Positions 35,617-44,083 of a stretch of 64,000 bases of DNA are shown here, piece after piece (position 1 is the first letter of the stretch; every line of letters starts with the position of its first letter). The notes beneath the pieces were generated by a model, which made no database searches, was not told the DNA's origin, and saw only the letters and a list, made by a program, of their open reading frames with translations. This DNA comes from Ignavibacteriota bacterium. Lineage in GTDB: Bacteria; Bacteroidota; Ignavibacteria; Ignavibacteriales; Melioribacteraceae. Location of the stretch: assembly GCA_016716225.1 (NCBI GenBank), contig JADJWT010000001.1, positions 3,358,501 through 3,422,500 of the forward strand, given 5' to 3'. Made by a program: the position numbers and the translations under genes.

Positions 35617-36117
35617 TTATTCTATAGTAAGTAAAAGTTGATTTTTTTCTACGGAATTTCCCGGTTTAATAAGAATATTTTTTATCTTTCCGGTTTTTGG
35701 TGAGTGAATTTCGTTTTCCATTTTCATGGCTTCAAGTAAAATTATTGGTTCTCCTTGATTTACATTTTCATATATATTTTTATAAACTTTTAATATCAAA
35801 CCCGGCATTGGAGAAAATATTTCTTCGATTGAATTATTTGTTTCGGATTGCCTTAAATAATTTTCTGCCTTTTCTTCCAATAAAGTTTTTATTGATGTTT
35901 CAATGTAATGACCATCAATTAAAAATGTAATTTTATTATTATTTTTTTGTGTAACTGTAACGTGAAAAATTTTATTATCAATTTCTACTTTGTAGGTAAA
36001 TTCAGAAAGTTTTGATATTTCACAATTGGATTTTTGTTCATTTATTTCAACTACAGAAAAATCTGAAGTTTTAATTAATATTTTTTGATTATCGATTGTT
36101 GAAATAAACTCATTCAT
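35617..36117 (-). CDS. Biotin carboxyl carrier subunit of an acyl-CoA carboxylase
   Basis: 166-residue protein whose last 70 residues are a biotinyl domain with EAMKMENEIHSP; K132 would be biotinylated. The N-terminal 90 residues form a beta-rich region like the linker between carboxylase and carrier domains in propionyl-CoA carboxylase alpha chains. It overlaps the biotin carboxylase gene by eight bases. Together they form the alpha half of an acyl-CoA (acetyl/propionyl) carboxylase; the carboxyltransferase is not in the window. Confidence 0.88.
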   Translation of the reverse strand: MNEFISTIDNQKILIKTSDFSVVEINEQKSNCEISKLSEFTYKVEIDNKIFHVTVTQKNNNKITFLIDGHYIETSIKTLLEEKAENYLRQSETNNSIEEIFSPMPGLILKVYKNIYENVNQGEPIILLEAMKMENEIHSPKTGKIKNILIKPGNSVEKNQLLLTIE

Positions 36118-37612
36118 AATTTTGATTTGACCAATTATTATTTGTTGAAATACAATTTTTTGATGGTTTTAAATTATTATTTCCAAACTTTAAGTATGCG
36201 CTAAGAATTGCTGAAATCTCTTTATATTTTTGATTTACATCTTTACGCCATTCATTCTTCTGCAATGTTAAAAAATGATTATCTAAAAAATTATTGTCAA
36301 ATGTCGAATTCAAAAAAATCTCGTTTTCTAAAATCCAATTGAAAAAATTAATATTGGTTTTAACACCGGCAATTTGATATTCCCCAAGTGCTCTTTTCAT
36401 CCTTTCTATTGCTTCATTACGATTTTTTCCCCAAGTAATTAATTTTGAAAGCATTGGATCGTAATAAATTGAAACATCTGAAAGAATATCAATTCCTCTA
36501 TCAACTCTAACTCCGTTTCCGGATGGCAATCTATGATGCAATATTTTCCCAGTTGATGGAGCAAAATTGTTGTCAACATCTTCTGCATAAATTCTACACT
36601 CAATTGCATGTCCATTAAAATATATTTCATCTTGAGTAACAGATAATTTTTCTCCAGCAGCAATTTTAATTTGTTCTTTTACAACATCAATTCCGGTAAT
36701 CATTTCGGTTACCGGATGCTCAACTTGCAATCTTGTATTCATTTCGAGAAAATAAAAATTCTCTTTTTGGTCGTATAAAAATTCAATTGTTCCTGCATTA
36801 AAATAATCAGCGGCTTGTGCTGCTTTTATTGCAATATCTGTAACTTTTTTTCGTAATTCATTTGTGAGCGAACCGGAAGGTGCTTCTTCTAAAACTTTTT
36901 GATGTCTTCGCTGAACAGAACATTCACGTTCAAATAAATGAACATAATTTCCGCATTCATCTGCTAAAATTTGCACTTCAATGTGTTTCGGATTTACAAT
37001 AAATTTTTCAATATAAACCGAAGAATCTCCAAAAGCTTTCTGAGCTTCATTTTGTGCAAATTCTATTCCCTTTTGTAATTCAGCTAGTGAAGAAATTTTT
37101 CTCATGCCTTTCCCACCACCGCCAGCTGAAGCTTTTATCATTATCGGAAACCCAATTTCATTTGCAATATTTTCAGCTTCAGAAATATTTTTAATTGGAT
37201 CAATAGTTCCCGGCACAATTGGAATTCCGTTTTCAATCATTAATTTTCTTGCGGCAGTTTTGTTTCCCATTAACTTAACAGAGTGAAAATTTGGACCAAT
37301 AAATTTTATTCCTTTTTCAGTAACTTTTTTTATAAATTCAAAATTTTCCGAAAGAAATCCGTACCCTGGATGAATTGCATCAGCATTTATTTTAGTCGCA
37401 ATTTCAATAACTTTATCAATATTTAAATAAGAATCCGAACTTGGCGATGCACCTATTCTGTAAGCTTCATCAGCAGATCTAACATGAAGAGAATTTTTAT
37501 CAGCATCCGAATAAATTGTTGCAGACGTAATTCCCATTTCTCTGCAAGCATTAGTTATTCTCACCGCAATTTCACCGCGATTTGCAATTAATATTTTTTT
37601 GAAATATGACAA
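36110..37612 (-). CDS. accC: Biotin carboxylase subunit of an acyl-CoA carboxylase
   Basis: ATP-dependent carboxylation of biotin. Visible are KILIANRGEIAVRI at the N-terminus, the ATP-grasp glycine-rich loop KASAGGGGKGMR, the RECSVQRRHQKVLEEAPS segment and EMNTRLQVEHPVTE at the active site. The start is TTG at 37612; the first ATG is far inside the domain. 500 residues, about 50 more than stand-alone AccC, with an Asn-rich C-terminal extension. The split into separate carboxylase and carrier genes resembles propionyl/acetyl-CoA carboxylases; the gene symbol reflects the domain and not a proven role in fatty-acid synthesis. Confidence 0.9.
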   Translation of the reverse strand: MSYFKKILIANRGEIAVRITNACREMGITSATIYSDADKNSLHVRSADEAYRIGASPSSDSYLNIDKVIEIATKINADAIHPGYGFLSENFEFIKKVTEKGIKFIGPNFHSVKLMGNKTAARKLMIENGIPIVPGTIDPIKNISEAENIANEIGFPIMIKASAGGGGKGMRKISSLAELQKGIEFAQNEAQKAFGDSSVYIEKFIVNPKHIEVQILADECGNYVHLFERECSVQRRHQKVLEEAPSGSLTNELRKKVTDIAIKAAQAADYFNAGTIEFLYDQKENFYFLEMNTRLQVEHPVTEMITGIDVVKEQIKIAAGEKLSVTQDEIYFNGHAIECRIYAEDVDNNFAPSTGKILHHRLPSGNGVRVDRGIDILSDVSIYYDPMLSKLITWGKNRNEAIERMKRALGEYQIAGVKTNINFFNWILENEIFLNSTFDNNFLDNHFLTLQKNEWRKDVNQKYKEISAILSAYLKFGNNNLKPSKNCISTNNNWSNQNYE

Positions 37613-37671
37613 ATTGATAGAATGGTTAAAATATTTATTTTAAGATAGGAAAAAAAAATGAGAAAAATTAT

Positions 37672-40020
37672 TTATTTTAATTTTACAAAAGTTGTGCCTG
37701 CTCCGCCAAAATCTGCGTTAGCTAATTCAAATGATAAAACCATTTCATGGTTCTTTAATATTTGATGAACAGTTTCGCGCAAAACTCCTGTTCCTTTTCC
37801 GTGAATAATTTCAACATTTTTCAAATTGCTTAAAAAAGCATCATCAATAAATTTTATTAGCTCAAATTCAATTTCTTCGGGCTTTTTCCCTCTAATATCA
37901 AACCGCGAGCTTTCAACAGAATTTAGCATAAATGAATTTATCAATTCAGATTTTTCATCTTTATTTTTTTTGGTGTGAATTAAATTTTTGGATTTTACTT
38001 TTATTCTTAATTTTCCGGTATCAATAGTTATAATATTTTTTTCATTATCTATTTCAACAATTTCACCAGAAGTTCCGGAATCTTTTATTAGCACATAATC
38101 ATTGACTTCAAATTTTTCTTTTGAATGAATTTCATTTTGAGGAATTTCAAAATTAATTTTTGTAAAATTTTTTATTTCTGCAATTTTTTGTTTTTCTTCA
38201 ATTATAACTTTTTTATCTGCATTTGATTCTTTGATTTTTTTTATCGTATTCTCAAATTTACTATTTACATCATTCAAAAATTCTTCAGCCTTTTGTTTTG
38301 TTTCTTTTAATATTTTTTCTTTCTGTTCTTTTAATTTTTGATTTTCTCTTTCATATAAACTTGTTAAGCCTTGCAATCTTGAGTTTTCAATTTCAAGCTG
38401 ATTTAATTTTTTATTCAATTGATGAGATTTATTTTCCAACTCTGCAATAAAATTTTCAACTTTAAATTTATTAGAATCCAAATGTTCTTTTGCTAAATCA
38501 ATTATATTTTTTTCTAAACCAATTTTTGTTGCAACTTCAAAAGCATAACTCGAACCAGGAATTCCTTGTCGAAATTTATAAGTTGGGAGCAAATTTTCAA
38601 TATCATATTCCATTGATGCATTTTGAAAATGCTCTAATTCTGAAGCGATAATTTTTAAATTTCCGTGATGAGTTGTTGTAACAACTATTGAATTTAATTC
38701 AGATAATTTTATTAAAAATGAAGTTGCAAGAGCAGTTCCCTCACTTGGATCAGTTCCGGTTCCGATTTCATCAATTAAAATAAGCGAATTTTCATCTGCA
38801 TTTTCTAAAATATTTTTAATATTTCTAAGATGAGAACTAAATGTCGAAAGATCATCTTCAAGCGATTGTTCATCACCAATATCCATCATGATATTTTCAA
38901 AAAACATAAATTCAGAATCGGGATGAACCGGAATATGAATTCCCGATTTTACAAGAAGTGAAAGTAAACCTATTGTTTTTAAAACTACAGTTTTTCCGCC
39001 AGCATTTGGTCCCGTAATAATTGTAATATTGTTTTTATCAAAATTAAAATTAAGAGGAACTGTATTTTCTCTTCCAATTTTTTTTAACAAAATTGGATGG
39101 CGACCATCAATAATTTTAATTTTTCTATTCGAATTTATTTGCGGAAATGTTCCAATTATTTCAAGAGAATATTTTGCATTTGCAAAAATATTATCAAGAT
39201 CGGTTATTGCATCAAATGCTAAAAGTAATGAATCGGAATTTTTACCTATTATTACTGTCAATTCACGCAAAATTCTTTCTACTTCCCTTTTCTCTGCAAA
39301 AATTAAAGATAAAATTTCGTTATTAAGTTCAAGTGTTTGTTCCGGTTCAATGTAAACAGTTTGTCCAGTATTTGATTCTGAATGAATAAATCCTTTTACG
39401 TGGCGCTTATGCTCAGCTTTTACGGGGATTACTAATCTACCTTCACGCTGTGTAATGTATTCTTCTTGAACTAAATATGAATTGCTTAAATCTTTTAGAA
39501 TTTTTTCAACAACATTAGTTAGAATCGAATTCTTTTTAATTATTTCTTTTCTTATTTCATTTAATTTAGGACTTGCAGAATCTCTCACTTCTCCGGTTTC
39601 GCTAAAAATTTTGGAAAAAAGTGCTTCGAAATTTTTATCGACAAAAAACAAATTTGAATATTTGTTAAATAATTCTGAATTAGTTGAATTTGATTTTAAG
39701 AATGATAAAATTTTTCTTGAAATCTGCGCAAGTTCAAAAATTTTAATTATATCTTCCTTCTTTAAAACTGTACCTAAAACTTTACTTTGTATCAAAATCT
39801 TTTGAAGATTTGGCAGATAATTTATAGGAGGATATTCATAATTGATTAAAATTTCTTTGGCTTCAGAAATTAATTTACCTTTTTTGATTGCCGATTCTTT
39901 TTCCGAAAAAGGTAATTGTGATTGAATTTGAATTTTCCCAAACTCTGTTGCTGCATAGTTTGAAATGTAGTGTAAAACTTTACTATACTCAATTTTTTCT
40001 AAAACAGAATTATTTATCAT
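37672..40020 (-). CDS. mutS2: Endonuclease MutS2
   Basis: MutS-like ATPase with nuclease function, implicated in suppressing homologous recombination and in rescuing collided ribosomes. The core ATPase has Walker A GPNAGGKT (337-344), Walker B/signature ILIDEIGTGTDPSEGTAL and VVTTTHHGNLK. A coiled-coil arm (about 515-625) and a KOW-like segment follow. The C-terminal Smr domain (about 709-782) carries FDIRGKKPEE and IIHGKGTGVLRE. The mismatch-recognition domain of MutS is absent, as expected. 782 residues. It overlaps cvpA by 11 bases. Confidence 0.96.
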   Translation of the reverse strand: MINNSVLEKIEYSKVLHYISNYAATEFGKIQIQSQLPFSEKESAIKKGKLISEAKEILINYEYPPINYLPNLQKILIQSKVLGTVLKKEDIIKIFELAQISRKILSFLKSNSTNSELFNKYSNLFFVDKNFEALFSKIFSETGEVRDSASPKLNEIRKEIIKKNSILTNVVEKILKDLSNSYLVQEEYITQREGRLVIPVKAEHKRHVKGFIHSESNTGQTVYIEPEQTLELNNEILSLIFAEKREVERILRELTVIIGKNSDSLLLAFDAITDLDNIFANAKYSLEIIGTFPQINSNRKIKIIDGRHPILLKKIGRENTVPLNFNFDKNNITIITGPNAGGKTVVLKTIGLLSLLVKSGIHIPVHPDSEFMFFENIMMDIGDEQSLEDDLSTFSSHLRNIKNILENADENSLILIDEIGTGTDPSEGTALATSFLIKLSELNSIVVTTTHHGNLKIIASELEHFQNASMEYDIENLLPTYKFRQGIPGSSYAFEVATKIGLEKNIIDLAKEHLDSNKFKVENFIAELENKSHQLNKKLNQLEIENSRLQGLTSLYERENQKLKEQKEKILKETKQKAEEFLNDVNSKFENTIKKIKESNADKKVIIEEKQKIAEIKNFTKINFEIPQNEIHSKEKFEVNDYVLIKDSGTSGEIVEIDNEKNIITIDTGKLRIKVKSKNLIHTKKNKDEKSELINSFMLNSVESSRFDIRGKKPEEIEFELIKFIDDAFLSNLKNVEIIHGKGTGVLRETVHQILKNHEMVLSFELANADFGGAGTTFVKLK

Positions 40021-40591
40021 TTTTGGAATTTAATGTATCTAAATCGATTGGTTCAGAAAAATCCTCGGGAATTTCTTTATCATTTTTACTATTAATATAA
40101 TCTTTAAGGAAACCTTCAGTTTTAAAATTTGAACCAATGATTAAATCAATTATAGTTGGAGTTACATTGTAAATTGAACTGTAAAGAAGTGAGTTATCTT
40201 TATCATTCTGTTTGGGAACATTTAAAACATTTAACAGCAATAAAAATACACTTACAAAAAAAATAATTTGAATTGTTCCTGTTATTCCACCAAGAAGCTG
40301 ATTGATAAATTTATTTACTTTATCAACCGGATGAACCAATCTTTTAATAATTGATGCAAACAAAATTGTTCCTAAAAAAATTACCAACCCGCCAATCATT
40401 TTAGCAAGATAAGTTTCATCGTTAAAGATTGGAGCTAATTTTTCTCCAATAACATCAGCGTAAGAAATCGCAAGATAAATTCCGAGAATTAAACCCAATA
40501 AACCAATCAGTTTTCTAACTAATCCGTCTTTATATCCAAGAATAAATCCGATAAAAATAATTACAATTAAGATGTAATCAATATAATTCAA
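40010..40591 (-). CDS. CvpA-family membrane protein
   Basis: 193 residues with four hydrophobic segments in the first 125, starting MNYIDYILIVIIFIGFILGYKDGLVRKLIGLLG, the CvpA pattern (IGFILGYKDGLVRK is diagnostic), followed by a hydrophilic C-terminal tail. CvpA was named for colicin V production in E. coli, but its general role is unclear. It is followed on the same strand by mutS2 with overlap, a pairing common in several phyla. The start codon is ATG. Confidence 0.82.
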   Translation of the reverse strand: MNYIDYILIVIIFIGFILGYKDGLVRKLIGLLGLILGIYLAISYADVIGEKLAPIFNDETYLAKMIGGLVIFLGTILFASIIKRLVHPVDKVNKFINQLLGGITGTIQIIFFVSVFLLLLNVLNVPKQNDKDNSLLYSSIYNVTPTIIDLIIGSNFKTEGFLKDYINSKNDKEIPEDFSEPIDLDTLNSKNDK

Positions 40592-40594
40592 AAT

Positions 40595-41041
40595 CTAACC
40601 TAAAAGTGATTCCACGATTTTTCTAATTTCGTTTCCATCTGCTAAACCTTTAAGATTTTTCATAGCAGCTGGCATAAGTTTACTAAAATCCGCTTTGGAA
40701 GTTGCGCCAATCTCTAGAGCAATAATTTTTATTTTTTCTAAAATTTCCTCTTGCGAAAGTTGTTTTGGTAAATAACTGTGAATTATTTCCAATTCTTGAG
40801 TTTCTTTTTCAGCAAGATCAATTCTTCCGGCATTTGTAAATTGCTCAATTGAATCTTTTCTTTTTTTTGCTGCAGAACTTAACATTTTAATTTCATCATC
40901 CGGAGAAAGTTCCTTTACAGCTCCACTTTTTTCATATTCTAAAATTAATGCTCTAATTGATCTAATTGTATTCAATTTAACTTTATCTTGCGATTTCATC
41001 GCTTCTTTTAAATCGTTATTAATCTTTTCTTTTAATGTCAT
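40595..41041 (-). CDS. yqeY: GatB/YqeY domain protein
   Basis: 148-residue YqeY protein, homologous to the tRNA-binding tail of the amidotransferase subunit GatB. Typical segments are LKEKINNDLKEAMKSQDKVKLNTIRSIRALI (in part: MKSQDKVKLNTIR), LPKQLSQEEI and LMPAAMKNLKGLADGNEIRKIVE. It probably binds tRNA or related RNA. It is transcribed toward cvpA three bases downstream; a terminator for the Exb operon lies just upstream, so it should have its own promoter. Confidence 0.9.
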   Translation of the reverse strand: MTLKEKINNDLKEAMKSQDKVKLNTIRSIRALILEYEKSGAVKELSPDDEIKMLSSAAKKRKDSIEQFTNAGRIDLAEKETQELEIIHSYLPKQLSQEEILEKIKIIALEIGATSKADFSKLMPAAMKNLKGLADGNEIRKIVESLLG

Positions 41042-41067
41042 TTCAATACCTATTACAAATAATATTT

Positions 41068-41102
41068 AAAAAAAAAGCAGATTATAAAACTATAATCTGC
41101 TT
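41068..41102 (-). terminator. Intrinsic terminator of the exbB-exbD-exbD operon
   Basis: A perfect 12-base inverted repeat, AAGCAGATTATA (41075-41086) and TATAATCTGCTT (41091-41102), with a four-base loop. On the - strand the stem is followed by a run of nine T residues (41076-41068), of which two belong to the stem. It lies 22 bases after the stop of the last exbD. This is the clearest terminator in the window. Confidence 0.85.
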
Positions 41103-41123
41103 AAAAATACTTTAAAATATTTT

Positions 41124-41543
41124 CTACAGTTTACCAACAGCAGAATAATTTATTCTTCTTGCATCAGCTTTTCTAAGAGATTGTTGAATATCCATAATTA
41201 AACCCATACTAGAATTTTTATCAACTCTTAATGAAACAATAACTTTTGGAATATCAACTCTTTTTTTATACATAATATCTTGAATTTCTTTTAGTTCAAC
41301 AATATTATCATCAATTTGAATTCTTTCATTATCGCCAATCCAAATGTAGGATACAAGTCTTTTATCCTCAATTTTTTGAACTGCTTTTGCTTCGGGAAGA
41401 ACAAATTTAACAAATATTTCCTGCTCTCTCATAGTTGTTGCAACCATGAAGAATAGAAGAAGCATAAAAATAATGTCTGGCATAGAAGCTGTGGAAACTT
41501 CAGTTTTTGCATTAGCACGTGATTTTTCAAATTTCATTTTCAA
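41124..41543 (-). CDS. exbD: ExbD/TolR-family biopolymer transport protein (second copy)
   Basis: 139 residues. One transmembrane helix (about 22-40, STASMPDIIFMLLLFFMVATT) contains the conserved membrane Asp (D23) that couples proton flow, followed by the periplasmic domain. It works with the ExbB/TolQ-like protein encoded upstream to power TonB-dependent transport or a Tol-like process. The basic N-terminus (residues 1-15) is cytoplasmic. It is the last gene of the three-gene operon and is followed by a strong terminator. Confidence 0.88.
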   Translation of the reverse strand: MKMKFEKSRANAKTEVSTASMPDIIFMLLLFFMVATTMREQEIFVKFVLPEAKAVQKIEDKRLVSYIWIGDNERIQIDDNIVELKEIQDIMYKKRVDIPKVIVSLRVDKNSSMGLIMDIQQSLRKADARRINYSAVGKL

Positions 41544-41560
41544 TCCTTCAAATATTTTTA

Positions 41561-42100
41561 CTACTTCTTAATTGATTCTGGTTCGGCAAAAGATACAACT
41601 TTATAAACCTTTTCTTTAAGTTCATCAGTTTCTTCTTCAGTTAAATCCATAACTTTTTTGCCCCATCTCGAAGTTGCATATTCTTCTCTAACTTCGGAAA
41701 AAGCGATTTCAACTTGATCAAGAGTTTGGATAAAAATATTATAATTAGTTTCTCTATCTGTTTTTATAGATACGACTAATTTTTTGTTTTTAGGTAAATC
41801 GATTTTACTTTTTATTCTTTCCTTTAGTAAATCTTTTATTTGAGGTATTGCAATAATTTCATTATTTAACAAAACATCGCCATTTTCATTTACCAGAATA
41901 GCTACTAACCTATCTTTTGATAGCGGTTGTTCAATTCTTTCATCTTCTGGAACATATTCCGGAAGAACCATACCAATACCTGTGTCAACATCAATATTTG
42001 TTGTTACAAGAAAGAATAAGAGAAGTAAGAATGTTATATCTGCCATTGAAGCAGCAGAAAACTCTCCGCCAGGTCTTGTTTTTTTCTTATCTGCAATCAT
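41561..42100 (-). CDS. exbD: ExbD/TolR-family biopolymer transport protein (first copy)
   Basis: 179 residues with the same layout as the next gene: a cytoplasmic basic start, a transmembrane helix with the proton-conducting Asp in SAASMADITFLLLLFFLVTT, then a longer periplasmic domain including a GIGMVLPEYVPEDERIEQPL insertion-like segment. Two dissimilar ExbD copies behind one ExbB is common in Bacteroidetes-related phyla and may allow heterodimers. It lies 20 bases after exbB. Confidence 0.88.
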   Translation of the reverse strand: MIADKKKTRPGGEFSAASMADITFLLLLFFLVTTNIDVDTGIGMVLPEYVPEDERIEQPLSKDRLVAILVNENGDVLLNNEIIAIPQIKDLLKERIKSKIDLPKNKKLVVSIKTDRETNYNIFIQTLDQVEIAFSEVREEYATSRWGKKVMDLTEEETDELKEKVYKVVSFAEPESIKK

Positions 42101-42120
42101 TATTTTCTCAGTTTATTAGA

Positions 42121-42804
42121 TTATTTTTTCATTTCGTAAAGTGCATCAATAAGCTCAATTGAACTTTCTTCCATATCGCCAACTATTCTATCTATTCTTG
42201 AAATAAAGAAATTATAGAAAAATTGTAAAGTCATTGCGACGATAAGCCCAAATAGTGTTGTTAACAATGCAACAGAAATACCGTTTGCAACAATTGCGGG
42301 AGACATTGTGTTTGCAGCTGCAATATCATCAAAAGCTTGAATCATTCCTTGTACAGTTCCGGTAAACCCAAGCATTGGAGCTAAACTGATAAATAGTGAA
42401 ATCCAAACCAAACCTCTTTCTAAGAAACTCATTTCAATTGCACCATATGTCATGATAGCTTTTTCTGCAGCTTCAACGCCTTCATCTGCTCTTAATAAAC
42501 CAGCATGAAATACAGAAGCTATTGAACCCCTTGTGTTTTCACACAATTTCATTGCTTCCTTAACTCCACCTTTTTTCAATGCATCTTTAACAGTAACAAT
42601 GAATTTTTTTGTATTTGTGCTTGATCTTGTAAGAGTCCACATTCTTTCAAAAGAAAAAGCTAAACCTAAAATCAAACATCCTAAAATTGGCCACATGAAA
42701 CCGCCGCCAGCAACAAATTTTTCTTGTAGATAACTAAGCATGCTGGTAGATTCAGCTTGCGCCAAAATGTAAGTAATTGATCCAAATATTTCAGTAATTT
42801 GCAT
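42121..42804 (-). CDS. exbB: MotA/TolQ/ExbB proton-channel family protein
   Basis: 227 residues with three transmembrane segments. The C-terminal MotA_ExbB domain has LAPMLGFTGTVQGMIQAFDDI and VANGISVALLTTLFGLIVAMTLQFFYNFF, the proton-channel helices with conserved Thr. An N-terminal helix precedes a cytoplasmic loop with KKGGVKEAMKLCENTRGSIASV. A GGAGG ribosome site is nine bases upstream of the ATG, and TAATTTTG at 42858-42851 could be a -7 promoter box, although no -33 element fits. It starts the three-gene Exb operon. Confidence 0.9.
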   Translation of the reverse strand: MQITEIFGSITYILAQAESTSMLSYLQEKFVAGGGFMWPILGCLILGLAFSFERMWTLTRSSTNTKKFIVTVKDALKKGGVKEAMKLCENTRGSIASVFHAGLLRADEGVEAAEKAIMTYGAIEMSFLERGLVWISLFISLAPMLGFTGTVQGMIQAFDDIAAANTMSPAIVANGISVALLTTLFGLIVAMTLQFFYNFFISRIDRIVGDMEESSIELIDALYEMKK

Positions 42805-42949
42805 GAGAACTTTCCTCCAATATTATTTTTATTGTTCTTTAATTTAATTGCAAAATTAAGTTGGTTAACATTAAGTATTTAGTAAAAAAAAGTCAATAAG
42901 TAAATTTAAGTGTTGTTTTCATTGAATAAAAGACATTTCTCTCTCAAAA

Positions 42950-43996
42950 TTAATTTTTTATCATGAAATTGGCACCAATGGGGAAATGATCGCTAAATCC
43001 GCCTAAATATTTTTTCCCACCGTATGTTGGAAATGGATTGCCTTTATACTTACCTTCCTTTTCAATCATAAATTCCGGTTTAATAATTTCAAAACTATCA
43101 CAATCATATTCAGAATTCTTGGAATCAAAAAATCCTTTTGAAATAATTATTTGATCAAGCATATTCCAATGATCTTTATATTTGTAACTGCCTTCTCCTT
43201 TTTGAAATAAATTATACGACAAATTATATAAGAAATTTTCAGAATCATATTTTTTGCAATTTAATTTTACGGCACCAAGTACTTTAGCAATAGAGTGATT
43301 TGATGGTAAATCATTAAAATCTCCAATTATAATAATACTACAATTCTCGTCATTATTTTTTAATTTCTCGATAGTTTCTATTAAAGATTCTGCAGCATCA
43401 ATTCTAAATTTTTCTGTTTCTTTTAAACCTTCTCTTCTGCTTGGCCAATGATTAACAAAAACGTGTATGAGTTCATTAGTCATTTTTAGTTTAAAAGTTG
43501 TAAACAATATATCACGCGAAGATTTTTTTTCATCAAACTTAATTTTAATGGATTCAGAATATTGCAAATCAAATTTCTCTGAATTATATATTAGTGCATT
43601 ATCAATCCCTCTTCCGTCCGGAGACTCGGAATGAGTAATTTTATATTTTGAGTTATCTAAATATTTATCGACTAGCAACTCAACCACAAATTTATTTTCT
43701 ACTTCTTCAAATCCTAAAATATCCGGACCATTTCCGTCATTCATAAACTTTATAACTTTTGCCAAATTATTCAATTTGGTATTTAACTTTTCTTCATCCC
43801 AATTAATTTCACTTTCCGGTAAAAACCATTCATCATCTTTTTGGGGATCGTCAACGGTATCAAATAAATTTTCAACGTTCCAATTTGCAACATAAAATTC
43901 ATTGTTTGATTGAGCAATTGAATTTGAATTCTGTGAACAAGAATTGCAAATTAAAATAGTATAAAGTATTAAAAATGTTTTATGATATTTTTTCAT
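42950..43996 (-). CDS. Endonuclease/exonuclease/phosphatase-family lipoprotein
   Basis: 348-residue secreted EEP-fold phosphodiesterase. The N-terminus is a signal sequence with a likely lipidated Cys (C17 or C20). The catalytic motifs are FYVANWNVENLFD, ILGFEEVENK (metal-binding Glu), HVFVNHWPSRREG (His), IIGDFNDLPSN (GDFND) and FSDHFPIGAN (SDH), all intact. Such envelope enzymes cleave extracellular nucleic acids or phosphoesters; the substrate is not readable. It is divergent from polA across 87 bases. Confidence 0.87.
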   Translation of the reverse strand: MKKYHKTFLILYTILICNSCSQNSNSIAQSNNEFYVANWNVENLFDTVDDPQKDDEWFLPESEINWDEEKLNTKLNNLAKVIKFMNDGNGPDILGFEEVENKFVVELLVDKYLDNSKYKITHSESPDGRGIDNALIYNSEKFDLQYSESIKIKFDEKKSSRDILFTTFKLKMTNELIHVFVNHWPSRREGLKETEKFRIDAAESLIETIEKLKNNDENCSIIIIGDFNDLPSNHSIAKVLGAVKLNCKKYDSENFLYNLSYNLFQKGEGSYKYKDHWNMLDQIIISKGFFDSKNSEYDCDSFEIIKPEFMIEKEGKYKGNPFPTYGGKKYLGGFSDHFPIGANFMIKN

Positions 43997-44083
43997 ATTT
44001 CACAAATTTTAGTTATTGTTATAAAGAATTTATATTTTGAGGAAATAAAATAACTATAAAATTTTAGAAAGTATTGGAATAAA

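Noticed and set aside
42851..42858. Promoter of the exbB operon
   Set aside because: The - strand box TAATTTTG is a good -7 match, but no TTG or TTTG lies 19-21 bases upstream, so I mention it only under exbB.
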